The position numbers were made by a program, and so were the translations under genes. A stretch of DNA of 64,000 nt, from positions 124,001-188,000 of the forward strand of contig JADJAD010000009.1 of assembly GCA_016704465.1 (NCBI GenBank), read 5' to 3'. The DNA is from Gemmatimonadota bacterium. GTDB taxonomy: Bacteria > Gemmatimonadota > Gemmatimonadetes > Gemmatimonadales > Gemmatimonadaceae. Under the pieces are notes generated by a model. The model worked only from the letters and a program-made list of their open reading frames with translations. It searched no databases and was not told where the DNA came from. Shown here one piece after another: positions 53,748 to 63,245 of the stretch (positions are counted from its first letter, which is position 1; every line of letters starts with the position of its first letter).

Positions 53748-53792
53748 CGATCGCCTGACGATCGGCTGCGGCCCCGGAATGTCATCGCCGGA

Positions 53793-56413
53793 ATGTCATC
53801 AATAGATCCCAAACTCTGGCCCGAGCTCGGGCCGCTGCTCGATCGGGCGTTGGAACTCACGGGCGAGGCGCGTGCATCGTGGCTGCACGAGCTCGCGGCG
53901 CAATCGCCCGAACTGGCGGCGCACCTCTCCGCCCTGCTCTCGGCAGAGGCGCGTGCCGACGCGCAGGGCTTTCTCGCGGATCCGCCCTCGGCAAGCCTCG
54001 CCGGTCGCGAGCTGGGCTCGTACACACTCCTCCGCCCGCTCGGCCATGGCGGGATGGGTTCCGTCTGGCTGGCCCGGCGTACCGACGGCCGTTTCGAGGG
54101 TCTCGCGGCGATCAAGCTGATGAGCCTCGCCCTGATGAGCGAGACCGGGCAGGCGCGCTTTCGGCGCGAGGGAACCGCGCTCGCCCGACTGCAGCATCCG
54201 GGTATCGGGCGCCTGTTGGACGCGGGGGTCGCGCCGAGCGGACAGCCGTATCTGGTGCTGGAATTCATCGATGGGAGACACATCGATGCGCATGCCGACG
54301 CCATGGGCCTGTCGCAACGTCAGCGCATCGAGCTGATGCTGCAGGTGCTCGACGCGGTGGTGCACGCGCACGCCAATCTCGTCATTCATCGCGACCTCAA
54401 GCCGTCGAACATCCTGGTCACGGCGGCGGGAAGCGTGAAGCTGCTCGACTTCGGCATCGCGAAGCTGCTGACGGACGAGGGCGAGACGCCACCCACAGCG
54501 ATTACCTCCGACGGCGGCGGCGCGCTGACGCTCGACTACGCGTCGCCGGAGCAGTTGCGCGGCGGGGACATCACGACCGCGACCGACATCTACGCGGTGG
54601 GCGTGCTGCTGTACCTGCTGCTGTCGGGGCGTCATCCCACACGCGGGCCGCACCCGACGCCCGCCGAGGCGGTGCAGGGGGTGCTCGAGATGGAGCCAAA
54701 GCCGCTGGGACTGGGCGACCTGGATACAGTCATCGCCAAGGCGCTGCGCAAGGCGCCGACCGAGCGCTACGCGACGGCGGCGGCCTTCGCCGACGACCTC
54801 CGCCGCTACCTGCGGGACGAGCCGGTGAGCGCGCGGCCGGATTCGTTCGGATACCGGGCGCGGAAGTTCGTCAGGCGCAATCGTGGGGCGGTGGCCGCGG
54901 CTGGGGCGATGGTCGCGGTCCTCATCGGCGCGACTGTATTCTCGGTGGTGCAAGCGCGTCGGGCGCAGGAGCAGCGCGACATCGCCGTGCGTGAAGCGCG
55001 TCGAGCGAAGGCGATGACGCAGGTGCAGGTCGCGCTCGGCGGCGATGCACGCGACGCCGATGGCGAACCGCTCACGGTACCCGGGCGCATCGCGCTGGCT
55101 GAGGAGCTGCTGACGCACCAATTCGGCGATGAGCCGTGGCTCGTATCCGAGGTGCTGATCGACCTGTCGGGGCGGCTGTTCGAGAGCTTCGATCGCGGTG
55201 GAGAGCGCGCGCTGCTGGGGCGCGCCGCCACCATTGCGCGCAACGATAGTCTGCCCGAGCAGTTGGCGTTGGCGCTGTGCCTGCGCGCCATCAGCTTCTG
55301 GAACGACGAGGAGATCGACTCCGTGAACGCCGAGCTGCCAGTGGCGCGCGAGGCGCTGCGTCGGGCCGGCCCGTCGGCCGATCCCTTGACGAGAGCCGTT
55401 TGTCTCGAAGCGGAGGGAAAGGCGCTGCAGTCGGCCGGGCGCGGGGACTCGGCCGTCACCCTGCTTCGGCAGGCCGTCGCGCTGCTGGGTGACAAGCCGG
55501 ATGACACGTTCTGGCTCGCCATGACGACGTCGCTCTCCGAGGTATTGCGCCTGACGAATCACCATCGGGAGGCGGCAGCGATCCAACGGCGGACCCTCGA
55601 TGACCTGCGGCGCATTGGGTACTCCAACACCGAGACGTTCCCCAACGCGCTCACCTTCCTCGATCGTTCGCTGGCGGATCTGGGAGAGTTCAGGGCGATG
55701 GACTCGACCCATGCGCGTCTCGTTCGCGAGCGCGAGGCGACGGCGGGTGGGGCGGGTGCCGCAGCTCATGGCCTTCATGTACGGGATGAACAAGCAGCGC
55801 CTGGGCGAGCTGGACTCGGCAGACCTCTGGATCAGGCGCGCGACCGCCAAGCCTTATCCCGAGGGTGAGCTGATCCGTAACTGGCTCCCGTCAACGCTGG
55901 CGCTGGTGCGCATCGGGCAGGGGCGGCTGGCGGAGGCACGGTTGGCGGCGGCGCAGCTCCCTGACGGGACGCGAGGGCGACGCGCGACCGCCGCGATGGT
56001 GCACGCGCTGCTGCTGCGCGACGAGGGAAAGGGGGCGCAGGCATTGCAGCTGCTGGAGTCCGAGATGAGGGCGCTGTACCGCGAGTCGCCGGCCACGCTG
56101 TCATCGTTCACGCTCCCGCTGGTGACGGCGGGTGAGTTGCACTTGGCGGCGGGCGATGCGCGAGGGGCCGACTCGCTGGCGCAGCTCGGGTGGCAGGCCG
56201 CGGCGCTCGACTCATTGGCCGAGACGCGCAGCGGATTGGCCGGGCGCGCCGACCCTGCTGCGCGCGCGGGCGCTGCGGGTGCTGGGCGACACCGCACAGC
56301 TGCGCACGGTCTCTGCGCGCGCCATCGCCGCGCTCGTCAATGGCTATGGTGAGGGGAGTCGGTGGGCGCGCGAGGCGCGCGCGTTCGGCGATTCGCTGCC
56401 CTCGCCCCGCTGA
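53793..56413 (+). CDS. Eukaryotic-type Ser/Thr protein kinase with TPR-like extracytoplasmic part, two frame breaks
   Basis: About 873 residues when repaired. An N-terminal helical lead (1-75) is followed by a kinase domain: GHGGMGSVWLA, Lys108 in AAIKLM, Asp201 in IHRDLKPSN, DFG at 219-221 and YASPEQLRGGD. A single membrane helix (366-387) leads to a helical, TPR-like region. The frame breaks near 55749-55752 (GGGG; removing one G restores RVPQLMAFMYGMNKQRLGELD) and near 56250, then reads LLRARALRVLGDTAQLRTVSAR to TGA at 56413. The matching sigma factor gene converges on it. Kinases of this shape with neighbouring ECF sigma genes are widespread in Gemmatimonadota, Planctomycetota and Acidobacteriota. 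Confidence 0.88.
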
Positions 56414-56446
56414 GCTGAGTCCGCCCCGTCGCGCGGCGTCCCCGGA

Positions 56447-56977
56447 TCAGGACTCGTCGCCCAACGCATGCTGCAGCATGAGACGTGCCTTGCGCCAGTC
56501 GCGCTGCACCGTGCGATCCGAGGTCCCGCGCATCTCGGCGATCTCGACGAACGAGTAGCCACAGAAGAAGTGCAGGTCCACGAGCTGCGCAAGTTTGGGT
56601 TCGAGGCGAGCAAGTTCGTCCAGCGATTCGGAGAGGCGCTCGAGTTCGACGACCTCCTGCGGCGCGACGGCTTCTACGCTTCCCTGCACGTTGCCAAGCG
56701 TGATCTCGAAGGCGCCGCCGCCGCGTTTCTGCGCCATGCCGCGTCGGGCGTAGTCGATCACGATGCTGCGCATGGCGCGCGCGGCGTATCCCATGAAGTG
56801 CGCCTGGTCGGGAAACTGAACGCGGTCGCGCGCGGCGAGGTTGAGATATGCTTCGTGCAGCAGAGTAGTGGCGCCGAGCGAGAGGTCGGAGCCCATGCGC
56901 CGCAACTGAGCGGCGGCGAGTCCATGCAGCTCGTCGTAGAGGGCGGCGAAGAGCTGGTTGGGGGCGGGGGCGGTCAT
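56447..56977 (-). CDS. ECF-type RNA polymerase sigma factor (TIGR02999-like)
   Basis: 176 residues with regions 2 and 4 of sigma-70. LFAALYDELHGLAAAQLRRMG, TTLLHEAYLNLAARDRVQFPDQAHFMGYAARAMR and VIDYARRGMAQKRGG are the pattern of the TIGR02999 group; VDLHFFCGYSFVEIAEMRGTSDRTVQRDWRKARLML is the DNA-reading helix-turn-helix. ATG 56977 gives MTAPAPNQLFAALYDELH. Its stop is 33 bases from the kinase stop. Control by phosphorylation is often proposed for such pairs, since no anti-sigma factor is adjacent; not shown here. Confidence 0.9.
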   Translation of the reverse strand: MTAPAPNQLFAALYDELHGLAAAQLRRMGSDLSLGATTLLHEAYLNLAARDRVQFPDQAHFMGYAARAMRSIVIDYARRGMAQKRGGGAFEITLGNVQGSVEAVAPQEVVELERLSESLDELARLEPKLAQLVDLHFFCGYSFVEIAEMRGTSDRTVQRDWRKARLMLQHALGDES

Positions 56978-57283
56978 GGGGGCGGTGCGTGCGGGGCGCT
57001 GGGGGAGGGGGCGGGGGCGCGGCGTTAGATAGTGGGAGAGCGGATCATGGGGGGGGATGGGGTGGGGGGCAAGGGCGGGCGGGGCTATGGCCAAGCGTCG
57101 GTACGGGTCGTGGCTTCAGCGCGCGGCACAGCCGATGGGTCTCGCTGCATGACGCGCTGGCGGAGCAGTTCCAGATGGTGCTGGTGGTACGGGCCGTCGA
57201 CGCACGCCGTGCGTCATGCTGGCCCCGTGTGGGTTGGGGGTTGGGGTGGGGGGGGCAGAGCACAGCGCTGCCCCCGTTGGGCC
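56978..57283. other. Upstream region of the sigma gene, up to repeat copy 3
   Basis: 306 bases, strongly G-rich on the plus strand with several runs of six to eight G (57048-57080, 57236-57256). A plus-strand frame at about 57117-57230 reads RHSRWVSLHDALAEQFQMVLVVRAVDARRAS, protein-like but without start or known family. The sigma promoter should lie here. Confidence 0.4.
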
Positions 57284-57844
57284 AAGATCGCCGCCCGCAT
57301 CGTCTCGGCGCTCGAGCGCACCGCACAGGCCGTGCACCAGGACCCCAACCATCCGCTGCGCGCGCGCTTCGACAACGCCATCGACGCGTTCATCGTCAAG
57401 CTGCAAGCGTCGCCCGAGGTGATCCTCAAGGCCGAGCAGATCAAGGAGGACTTGCTGCACGCCGATGCGGTGCGGCAGTTCAGCGCGTCGCTGTGGAGCG
57501 ACGCCAAGGCCTCGATTGCCCGCCACGCCGAGGACCCCGACGGCTTCAACCCCGAGACCATCCAGCGCGGGCTGACCGCCTTCGGCAACGCGATCCTGTC
57601 CGATGCGCTGCTGATGGAGAAGGTCGACGCCTGGCTGATCGAGGCGGTGGTGGCGGTGACCGAGCGCTATCAGGACGAGGTTGGCGAGCTGATCGCGTTG
57701 ACCGTTCGGCGCTGGGACCCCAAGGCGACGTCGTACCGCATCGAGCTGGCGATCGGGCGCGACCTGCAGTTCATTCGGATCAACGGAACGCTGGTGGGGG
57801 GGCTGGCGGGGATGGTGTTGTATCTGGTGCAGCGGGTGCTGTAG
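57284..57844 (+). pseudogene. DUF445 3'-end repeat, copy 3 (truncated gene)
   Basis: 561 bases aligned end to end with 40411-40971, 23 differences by my count and no gaps, so about 96 percent identical. The frame is open from IAARIVSALERTAQAVHQD through the final membrane segment to its own TAG at 57842. The first 213 residues of the gene, including the first membrane helix, are absent and the 5' boundary is abrupt (G-rich unrelated DNA). Translation from an upstream ATG in frame would give a soluble-plus-tail fragment; function is unlikely. Confidence 0.92.
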
Positions 57845-57869
57845 TCAGGCCGTGCCAAGGGGGACACCG

Positions 57870-59090
57870 ATGCGGGTCTGCGTGCCACTGAGCCGGTCGA
57901 CGAATCAGGACCGACCCGTCGCCCGCCCAAACGGTGAGCAGCGGCCTCGGCGCGCGACGACGCGGTTGGCCATCCTGTGCCTGGTATCGTTGCTCGCCGC
58001 ACTCGACGCATGCCGTGACGCTGGACCGTCCGTCGCTGCCCCGACCGATGCTCGCGTGCTGTGGTGGGCACCGGATCATGTGGGAGACGGCCTGCCGTCC
58101 GTCGATGGCACCCAGGTGTACTTCACGACCCAGCCGCACCGCGTACTCGCCGTGTCGAAGGCCACCGGACGGATCGCGTGGTCGCGCGACCTGCCGGTGG
58201 ATCGCCCGGGCTTCTTCGGGGAAGGTTCGCGCGCACGGGGTGGACGCGTCTTCGTGGCCGACGAGGACGTGTTTGCGCTCGATGACCGTACCGGCGCGCT
58301 GCTGTGGCGGTTTCGGCCCGAAGGGTCACGCAACACGGGCGTATTCCTCCCCGCCTTCGACGGCGACCGGCTCATCACTGGCAGCAGCAACGGTCATGTC
58401 TTCGCCATCAGCCAGAGCACAGGCGAGGAAATCTGGCGCAGCAAGGTGGTGCGCCCCGACACGGTCACGATGTACCGACCGCAGGTGGGCGACGGCGTCG
58501 TCGCGGTCGGCTTCACGGACTATGTGACGGCCGGAGGCAACGTCGCACGAGGAGGCGTCGCCGTCCTGGACCGTTTGGACGGTCACGTCCGCTGGTTGCG
58601 GTACCTGCCGGCCGCGATAGACAGCGCGATCGCGAATGGCGTGATCAGCCCTGTCATCGTGGCCGGGGCGGTGGTGATTGGGGCGTGGGATGGGCCCGTG
58701 TACGCGTTCGAACTCACCACCGGTGCACTGCGCTGGACCTCACCCGGCGTCGGCATCGGCGACCAGATCCGTGGCCTGCGGCCGCTGGCTACCGACGGCG
58801 TGCGCCTCTTCGTCGGGTCGAGCGCAGGCGTTGTGCTGGCACTGGATCCTCAGACGGGCGACCGCATCTGGAGCGCTCCGCCAACGTATGGAAGCACCAA
58901 CGAACTCCTGCCGTTCGCCGGTCGGCTGTACTGGTCGTACAGCGGGGGGCAATTCGAGGTCCGGGACGCGGCCACCGGCGATCGCCTGTGGGTCCACGAC
59001 AAGGATCCGCTCGCGTTCAGCGGACCGGTCGACGACGGGGCCCGTGTGTACGTCTCAGGGGTGAGGGGAGTGGCCGCGCTCGCCCGCTGA
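57870..59090 (+). CDS. PQQ-type beta-propeller lipoprotein (BamB-like fold)
   Basis: About 406 residues. After a polar lead comes TTRLAILCLVSLLAALDACRDA, a lipoprotein signal ending at Cys. The remainder has repeated blades with the tryptophan-docking pattern A-x-x-x-x-T-G-x-x-x-W: VSKATGRIAWSRDL, LDDRTGALLWRF, ISQSTGEEIWRSKV, FELTTGALRWTS, LDPQTGDRIWSA, RDAATGDRLWVHD. No PQQ-enzyme active site is evident, so a scaffold role like BamB or a binding role is likelier. ATG 57870 follows AAGGGGGA; another ATG lies 18 bases upstream. Confidence 0.82.
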   Translation: MRVCVPLSRSTNQDRPVARPNGEQRPRRATTRLAILCLVSLLAALDACRDAGPSVAAPTDARVLWWAPDHVGDGLPSVDGTQVYFTTQPHRVLAVSKATGRIAWSRDLPVDRPGFFGEGSRARGGRVFVADEDVFALDDRTGALLWRFRPEGSRNTGVFLPAFDGDRLITGSSNGHVFAISQSTGEEIWRSKVVRPDTVTMYRPQVGDGVVAVGFTDYVTAGGNVARGGVAVLDRLDGHVRWLRYLPAAIDSAIANGVISPVIVAGAVVIGAWDGPVYAFELTTGALRWTSPGVGIGDQIRGLRPLATDGVRLFVGSSAGVVLALDPQTGDRIWSAPPTYGSTNELLPFAGRLYWSYSGGQFEVRDAATGDRLWVHDKDPLAFSGPVDDGARVYVSGVRGVAALAR

Positions 59091-59132
59091 TGCGATCGAG
59101 CGCTTGCGCGATCGATTCGCGTAGGCGCGCGC

Positions 59133-61592
59133 TCACCCCCCGCTCGCCGACGCCTCCGCCGACCCATCCGCCTGACGCGTCGTCTCCGCCGCAACCGCCT
59201 CCTCTGCCACATCCGCCAACCCCCCCGTCGCCACCGGCAGCAGCGCCAACCGGAACACCTCGTCCATCGAGCTGACGAAGGTGAAGGCCATGTTGGTGCG
59301 CACCTCCTCGGGCACGTCGCGCAGGTCCTTCTGGTTCCCGGCCGGCAGGATGACCTCGCGCAACCCCGAGCGATACGCAGCCAGCGTCTTCTCCTTCACC
59401 CCGCCGATCTCCAGCACCTTGCCGCGCAGTGTCACCTCGCCGGTCATCGCCAGGTCGCGACGCACCGCGCGCCGGCTCAGCACCGACGCGATGGCCAGCG
59501 TAACCGCCACGCCGGCGCTGGGACCGTCCTTGGGCACCGCGCCGGCCGGGAAGTGAATGTGCAGGTCACTCTCCTTGAACTCCTGCGCCGTCACGCCTAA
59601 CGCGTCGGCGCGCGAGCGCACGAACGACAGCGCCGCATCGACCGACTCGCGCATCACGTCACCCAGCTGCCCGGTCACGGTGAGCTTGCCCGAGCCCGCC
59701 ATGCGCAGCGCCTCGATGGTCATGATGTCGCCCCCCATGTTCGTCCACGCCAACCCGGTCACGGTGCCGATTTCCGGTTCCTTCTCGGCCGCGTCGTTGG
59801 CGTGCTTCGGCGCCCCGAGGTGCTTCTCGATCAACGCGGTATCGACGACCCACGCCCCCTCCTCTCCCTCGGCCTTGCGGCGCGCCCGCTTGCGCATGAG
59901 TGCGGCGATGTTGCGCTCGAAGTTGCGCAGCCCAGCCTCGCGCGCGTACCGCGACGAGATGTAGCCCAGTACCTCGTCGGTGAACTGGATGTCCGTATCG
60001 GTGATGCCGTGCTCCTCCAGCAGGCGCGGGAGCAGATAGCGCCAGGCGATCTCCACCTTCTCCTCGACGGTGTAGCCGGCGATGCGGATGACCTCCATGC
60101 GGTCGCGCAGCGGCGCCGGGATGTCGAACAGGTTGTTCGCCGTGCAGATGAACAGCGCCCGCGACAGGTTGAACGGGAGGTTGAGGTAGTGGTCGACGAA
60201 GTCATGGTTCTGCGACGGGTCGAGCACCTCCAGCATCGCCGCCGTCGGGTCGCCCGACGCCCCGCCCCCCGACATCTTGTCGATCTCGTCGATCATCAGC
60301 ACGGGATCGTTGACCCCAACTCGGCGCAGCGCCTGCAGCAGCAGCCCCGGCATCGAGCCGACGTAGGTGCGCCGGTGCCCGCGGATCTCGGCCTCGTCGC
60401 GCACCCCACCCACCGAGATACGGTAGAACGCCCGCCCGATCGCCGTCGCGATCGCCTCGCCTAACGACGTCTTCCCCGTCCCCGGGGGGCCGACGAAGCA
60501 GAGGATCGGCCCCTGCGGGTCGCCGCCGCGCAGCTTGCGCACCGCCAGGTACTCCACGATGCGCTCCTTCGCCTCCTGCAGCCCGTAGTGCCGTCCGTCG
60601 AGCGCCTCCTCCACCTTGACGAGCGCGATCTCCTCGTCGCCCGAACGTTTGTGCCACGGGAGCGACAGGATCCAGTCCAGGTACGTGCGGATGACCTGGT
60701 ACTCGCTCGACGCCGGCGACAGCATGCGCAGCCGCTCCGTCTCGCGCCGAGCCTCCTGCCCCACGCGCTCCGGGAGCTTGGCGTCGTCGACCTTCTTCAG
60801 CAGCTCGATCGCGTCCTTCTCCCCCGGGTCGGTCTCGCCCAGCTCGGCCTGGATCGCCCGCAGCTGCTGGCGGAGATAGAACTCGCGCTGGTGCTGCTCG
60901 ATCTTCACCTCGGTCTGCTTCTTCACGTCCTCCATCACCCGCGCCCGCGCCACCTCACGTTCCAGCCGCGTGAGGATGAAGCGCAGCCGCTGCCCGACGT
61001 CCAGTCGCTGCAGCACCTCGTCCTTGTCGCTGATCCGGAAGTTCATGTTCGTCGCGGCCAGGTCGGCGAAGCGCCCGGGGTCGGAGACGTTCATCTTGAG
61101 GATCTGCGGCACCTCGTCGGGGATGCGGTCCACCAGGTCGGCCAGCGTCTCGGCGGCGCTGGCAATGCGGGCCACCAGGTCGTCCAGCTCGTCGGGATCG
61201 GCGGGCAGCTCCTTCACCCCCCGCACCCCGGCGATCACGAACGGCTCGTCCCGCTCCACCGACTCGATCGTGATGCGCCGCAATCCCTGCAGCGTGATCT
61301 GGACGGTGTCACCAGGCAGGTTGATGCGCTCGTGCACGCGCGCCGCCACCCCCACGCGCCCGATGAACTTTCGGTTGTCGATCGGGTCGTCGAGATCACC
61401 AGTTGCAACGACGAGCGCCACGATCAGCCCCGGGTCCTCATTGGACCGCAGCAGGGCGAGGTTCTCGGGGGCCCCCATCTGCACGGCGATGGTGCCGAGC
61501 GGATAGACGATGGTGGACCGCAACGCCATGAGCGGAAGCGTGGGCGGCAGTTCCTGGCCGAGGATTTCGTCGCGGCGCTGGGGACGGGACAT
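59133..61592 (-). CDS. lon: ATP-dependent protease Lon
   Basis: 819 residues. The N-terminal LON domain (LPLMALRSTIVYPLGTIAVQM) and coiled region precede the AAA+ module with Walker A GPPGTGKT (368-375), VGGVRDEAEIRGHRRTYVGSMPG and Walker B VLMIDEIDKM. The protease domain holds catalytic Ser692 in PKDGPSAGVAV and Lys733 in GGVKEKTLAA. It degrades misfolded and regulatory proteins in the cytosol. ATG 61592 gives MSRPQRRDEILGQELPPTLPL, the usual start. A 25-residue Ala/Glu-rich tail is extra. Bases 61593-61845 upstream hold no gene. Confidence 0.97.
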   Translation of the reverse strand: MSRPQRRDEILGQELPPTLPLMALRSTIVYPLGTIAVQMGAPENLALLRSNEDPGLIVALVVATGDLDDPIDNRKFIGRVGVAARVHERINLPGDTVQITLQGLRRITIESVERDEPFVIAGVRGVKELPADPDELDDLVARIASAAETLADLVDRIPDEVPQILKMNVSDPGRFADLAATNMNFRISDKDEVLQRLDVGQRLRFILTRLEREVARARVMEDVKKQTEVKIEQHQREFYLRQQLRAIQAELGETDPGEKDAIELLKKVDDAKLPERVGQEARRETERLRMLSPASSEYQVIRTYLDWILSLPWHKRSGDEEIALVKVEEALDGRHYGLQEAKERIVEYLAVRKLRGGDPQGPILCFVGPPGTGKTSLGEAIATAIGRAFYRISVGGVRDEAEIRGHRRTYVGSMPGLLLQALRRVGVNDPVLMIDEIDKMSGGGASGDPTAAMLEVLDPSQNHDFVDHYLNLPFNLSRALFICTANNLFDIPAPLRDRMEVIRIAGYTVEEKVEIAWRYLLPRLLEEHGITDTDIQFTDEVLGYISSRYAREAGLRNFERNIAALMRKRARRKAEGEEGAWVVDTALIEKHLGAPKHANDAAEKEPEIGTVTGLAWTNMGGDIMTIEALRMAGSGKLTVTGQLGDVMRESVDAALSFVRSRADALGVTAQEFKESDLHIHFPAGAVPKDGPSAGVAVTLAIASVLSRRAVRRDLAMTGEVTLRGKVLEIGGVKEKTLAAYRSGLREVILPAGNQKDLRDVPEEVRTNMAFTFVSSMDEVFRLALLPVATGGLADVAEEAVAAETTRQADGSAEASASGG

Positions 61593-61845
61593 GGTTGGGG
61601 ACGGGGGGGGACGGGGGACGGGAGTTCGGAGCGCAGGGGGCTGGCGGGGGGCGAGCGTATATCTCGATGGACGAAGGACGCGACAGCATGGTTGCGGAGG
61701 TCGCGACAAAGCTACGGGGGGGGCGCGGGGATGGCGACGGGGACACGGGAGCGGGATGCCGCAGCTCGCAGGCGTGCTGCCACGTCCTGTGGTTCGTCGC
61801 GCGATTGCACGTGCACGCGTGAGGCGGGCAGGGGCATATTGCGAC

Positions 61846-63150
61846 ATGACCGAGGCGTCCGGGCGCGCACAGGCGCCGAGTGGTCCCCCTAACGAGAGCC
61901 TCTGGCGGCTCTTCCGCCGCTTTCTCCGGTTTGGTGCGCTCGCGTGGGGTGGGCCGGTGGCCCAGATCGCGATGATCCGGGAGGCGCTCGTCGAGGACGA
62001 GCGCTGGATCTCCAGCGAACGATTCAATCGCGTGCTCGGCGTCTACCAGGCGCTGCCCGGCCCCGAGGCGCACGAACTCTGCGTGTACTTCGGCATGCTC
62101 TCTCGCGGCCGGCCGGGGGCGATCGTGGCCGGCCTCGGCTTCATGCTCCCGGGACTGCTGCTCATGCTCGCCCTCTCGTGGTGCTACGTGGAGTTCGGTC
62201 TTGGCTCGTCGCTGTGGCGCGGGGCGATGATCGGCTGCCAGGGGGCAGTCACGGCGCTGATCGTGCGCGCCGTCCTGCAGATCGGGCGGCACGCACTGAC
62301 CACGCGTGCCCTCTGGTCGCTCGGGTTCGCGGCCGTCGTGGCGCAGGCCGCTGGTGTGAACGGAGTCGCCGTGCTGGCGATCGCGGGGGTCCTTCACGCC
62401 GTCTGGGACCGCGCCGCACACTGGGTCGGGCGCGCGCGCAGTGCGCTCGCGTTTGCTCCGGCGATTCCGGCGAGCGGCGGTGGTGACGGGTGGATCGTGC
62501 CGGATTTTCGCGCCCCCGCACGAGCGGTGGCGACGTTCGTCCACGATTCCTCTGCCAACGTCATGACGGTGCTGGTCCAACCCCTCGTCCAATCCATTGC
62601 CCACCAGTCGTCGATTCTCCTTCCCTCGATCCCGACCCTGTTCGGCAGCGGGTTGCGCGCGGGACTCTTGACCTTCGGCGGCGCCTACACGGCCATCCCG
62701 TTCCTGCGTGCCGACGCCGTCGTGACCGGCCGGTGGATGAGCGACGCCCAGTTCGTGGATGGACTGGCTCTCTCGTCGATCCTTCCGGCCCCCTTCATCA
62801 TTTTCTCCACCTTCGTCGGATACGTCGGCGGCGGTCTGGTTGGTGCGCTGGTGCTCACGGCGGGCGTCTTTCTCCCCGCGTTCGGCTTCACACTCATCGG
62901 GCACGAGACGCTCGAGCGCGTGGTAGAACGCCCCGGGGCGCACGCCTTCCTCGACGGGATCACGGCGGCGGTCGTTGGGGTGATCGCCGTGACCGCCTGG
63001 ACCGTGGGGCGGGGGGTGCTGACGTCGCCGGTCGCGATCGGCACCTTCGTGCTGGCCTTGGTCGCCCTCCTCCGCTACCGAGCGCCGACGACGGTCGCGT
63101 GGGTCATGGTCGCCGCGGCCGTGCTCGGCATTGTCGGGGAGACATTGTAA
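61846..63150 (+). CDS. Chromate transporter family (CHR) protein
   Basis: 434 residues with two homologous membrane halves, the long form of the family. First half: FLRFGALAWGGPVAQIAMIREALVEDERWIS and GVYQALPGPEAHELCVYFG; second half: GLLTFGGAYTAIPFLRADAV, GRWMSDAQFVDGLALSSILPAP, FSTFVGYVGGG. CHR proteins export chromate, or move sulfate-like anions; many lack a proven substrate. ATG 61846 gives a short polar N-terminus. Confidence 0.92.
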   Translation: MTEASGRAQAPSGPPNESLWRLFRRFLRFGALAWGGPVAQIAMIREALVEDERWISSERFNRVLGVYQALPGPEAHELCVYFGMLSRGRPGAIVAGLGFMLPGLLLMLALSWCYVEFGLGSSLWRGAMIGCQGAVTALIVRAVLQIGRHALTTRALWSLGFAAVVAQAAGVNGVAVLAIAGVLHAVWDRAAHWVGRARSALAFAPAIPASGGGDGWIVPDFRAPARAVATFVHDSSANVMTVLVQPLVQSIAHQSSILLPSIPTLFGSGLRAGLLTFGGAYTAIPFLRADAVVTGRWMSDAQFVDGLALSSILPAPFIIFSTFVGYVGGGLVGALVLTAGVFLPAFGFTLIGHETLERVVERPGAHAFLDGITAAVVGVIAVTAWTVGRGVLTSPVAIGTFVLALVALLRYRAPTTVAWVMVAAAVLGIVGETL

Positions 63151-63206
63151 GTCGGGGCAGGGAAGGGGCGCGGCGAACGAGAGCGAGGCGCCCCGAGCCC
63201 AGCAGG

Positions 63207-63235
63207 TTGTCTTTCCAGGGCCGCTTGGCTACCGT
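63207..63235 (+). promoter_or_regulatory. Probable ffh promoter
   Basis: TTGTCT (63207-63212) and TACCGT (63230-63235) with exactly 17 bases between. Transcription would start near 63242, four bases before ATG 63246, so the message would be almost leaderless. No Shine-Dalgarno sequence precedes the ATG, which agrees. A similar TACCTT lies seven bases before the nucleotidase start at 28256. Confidence 0.5.
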
Positions 63236-63245
63236 TCTTGGCTCT

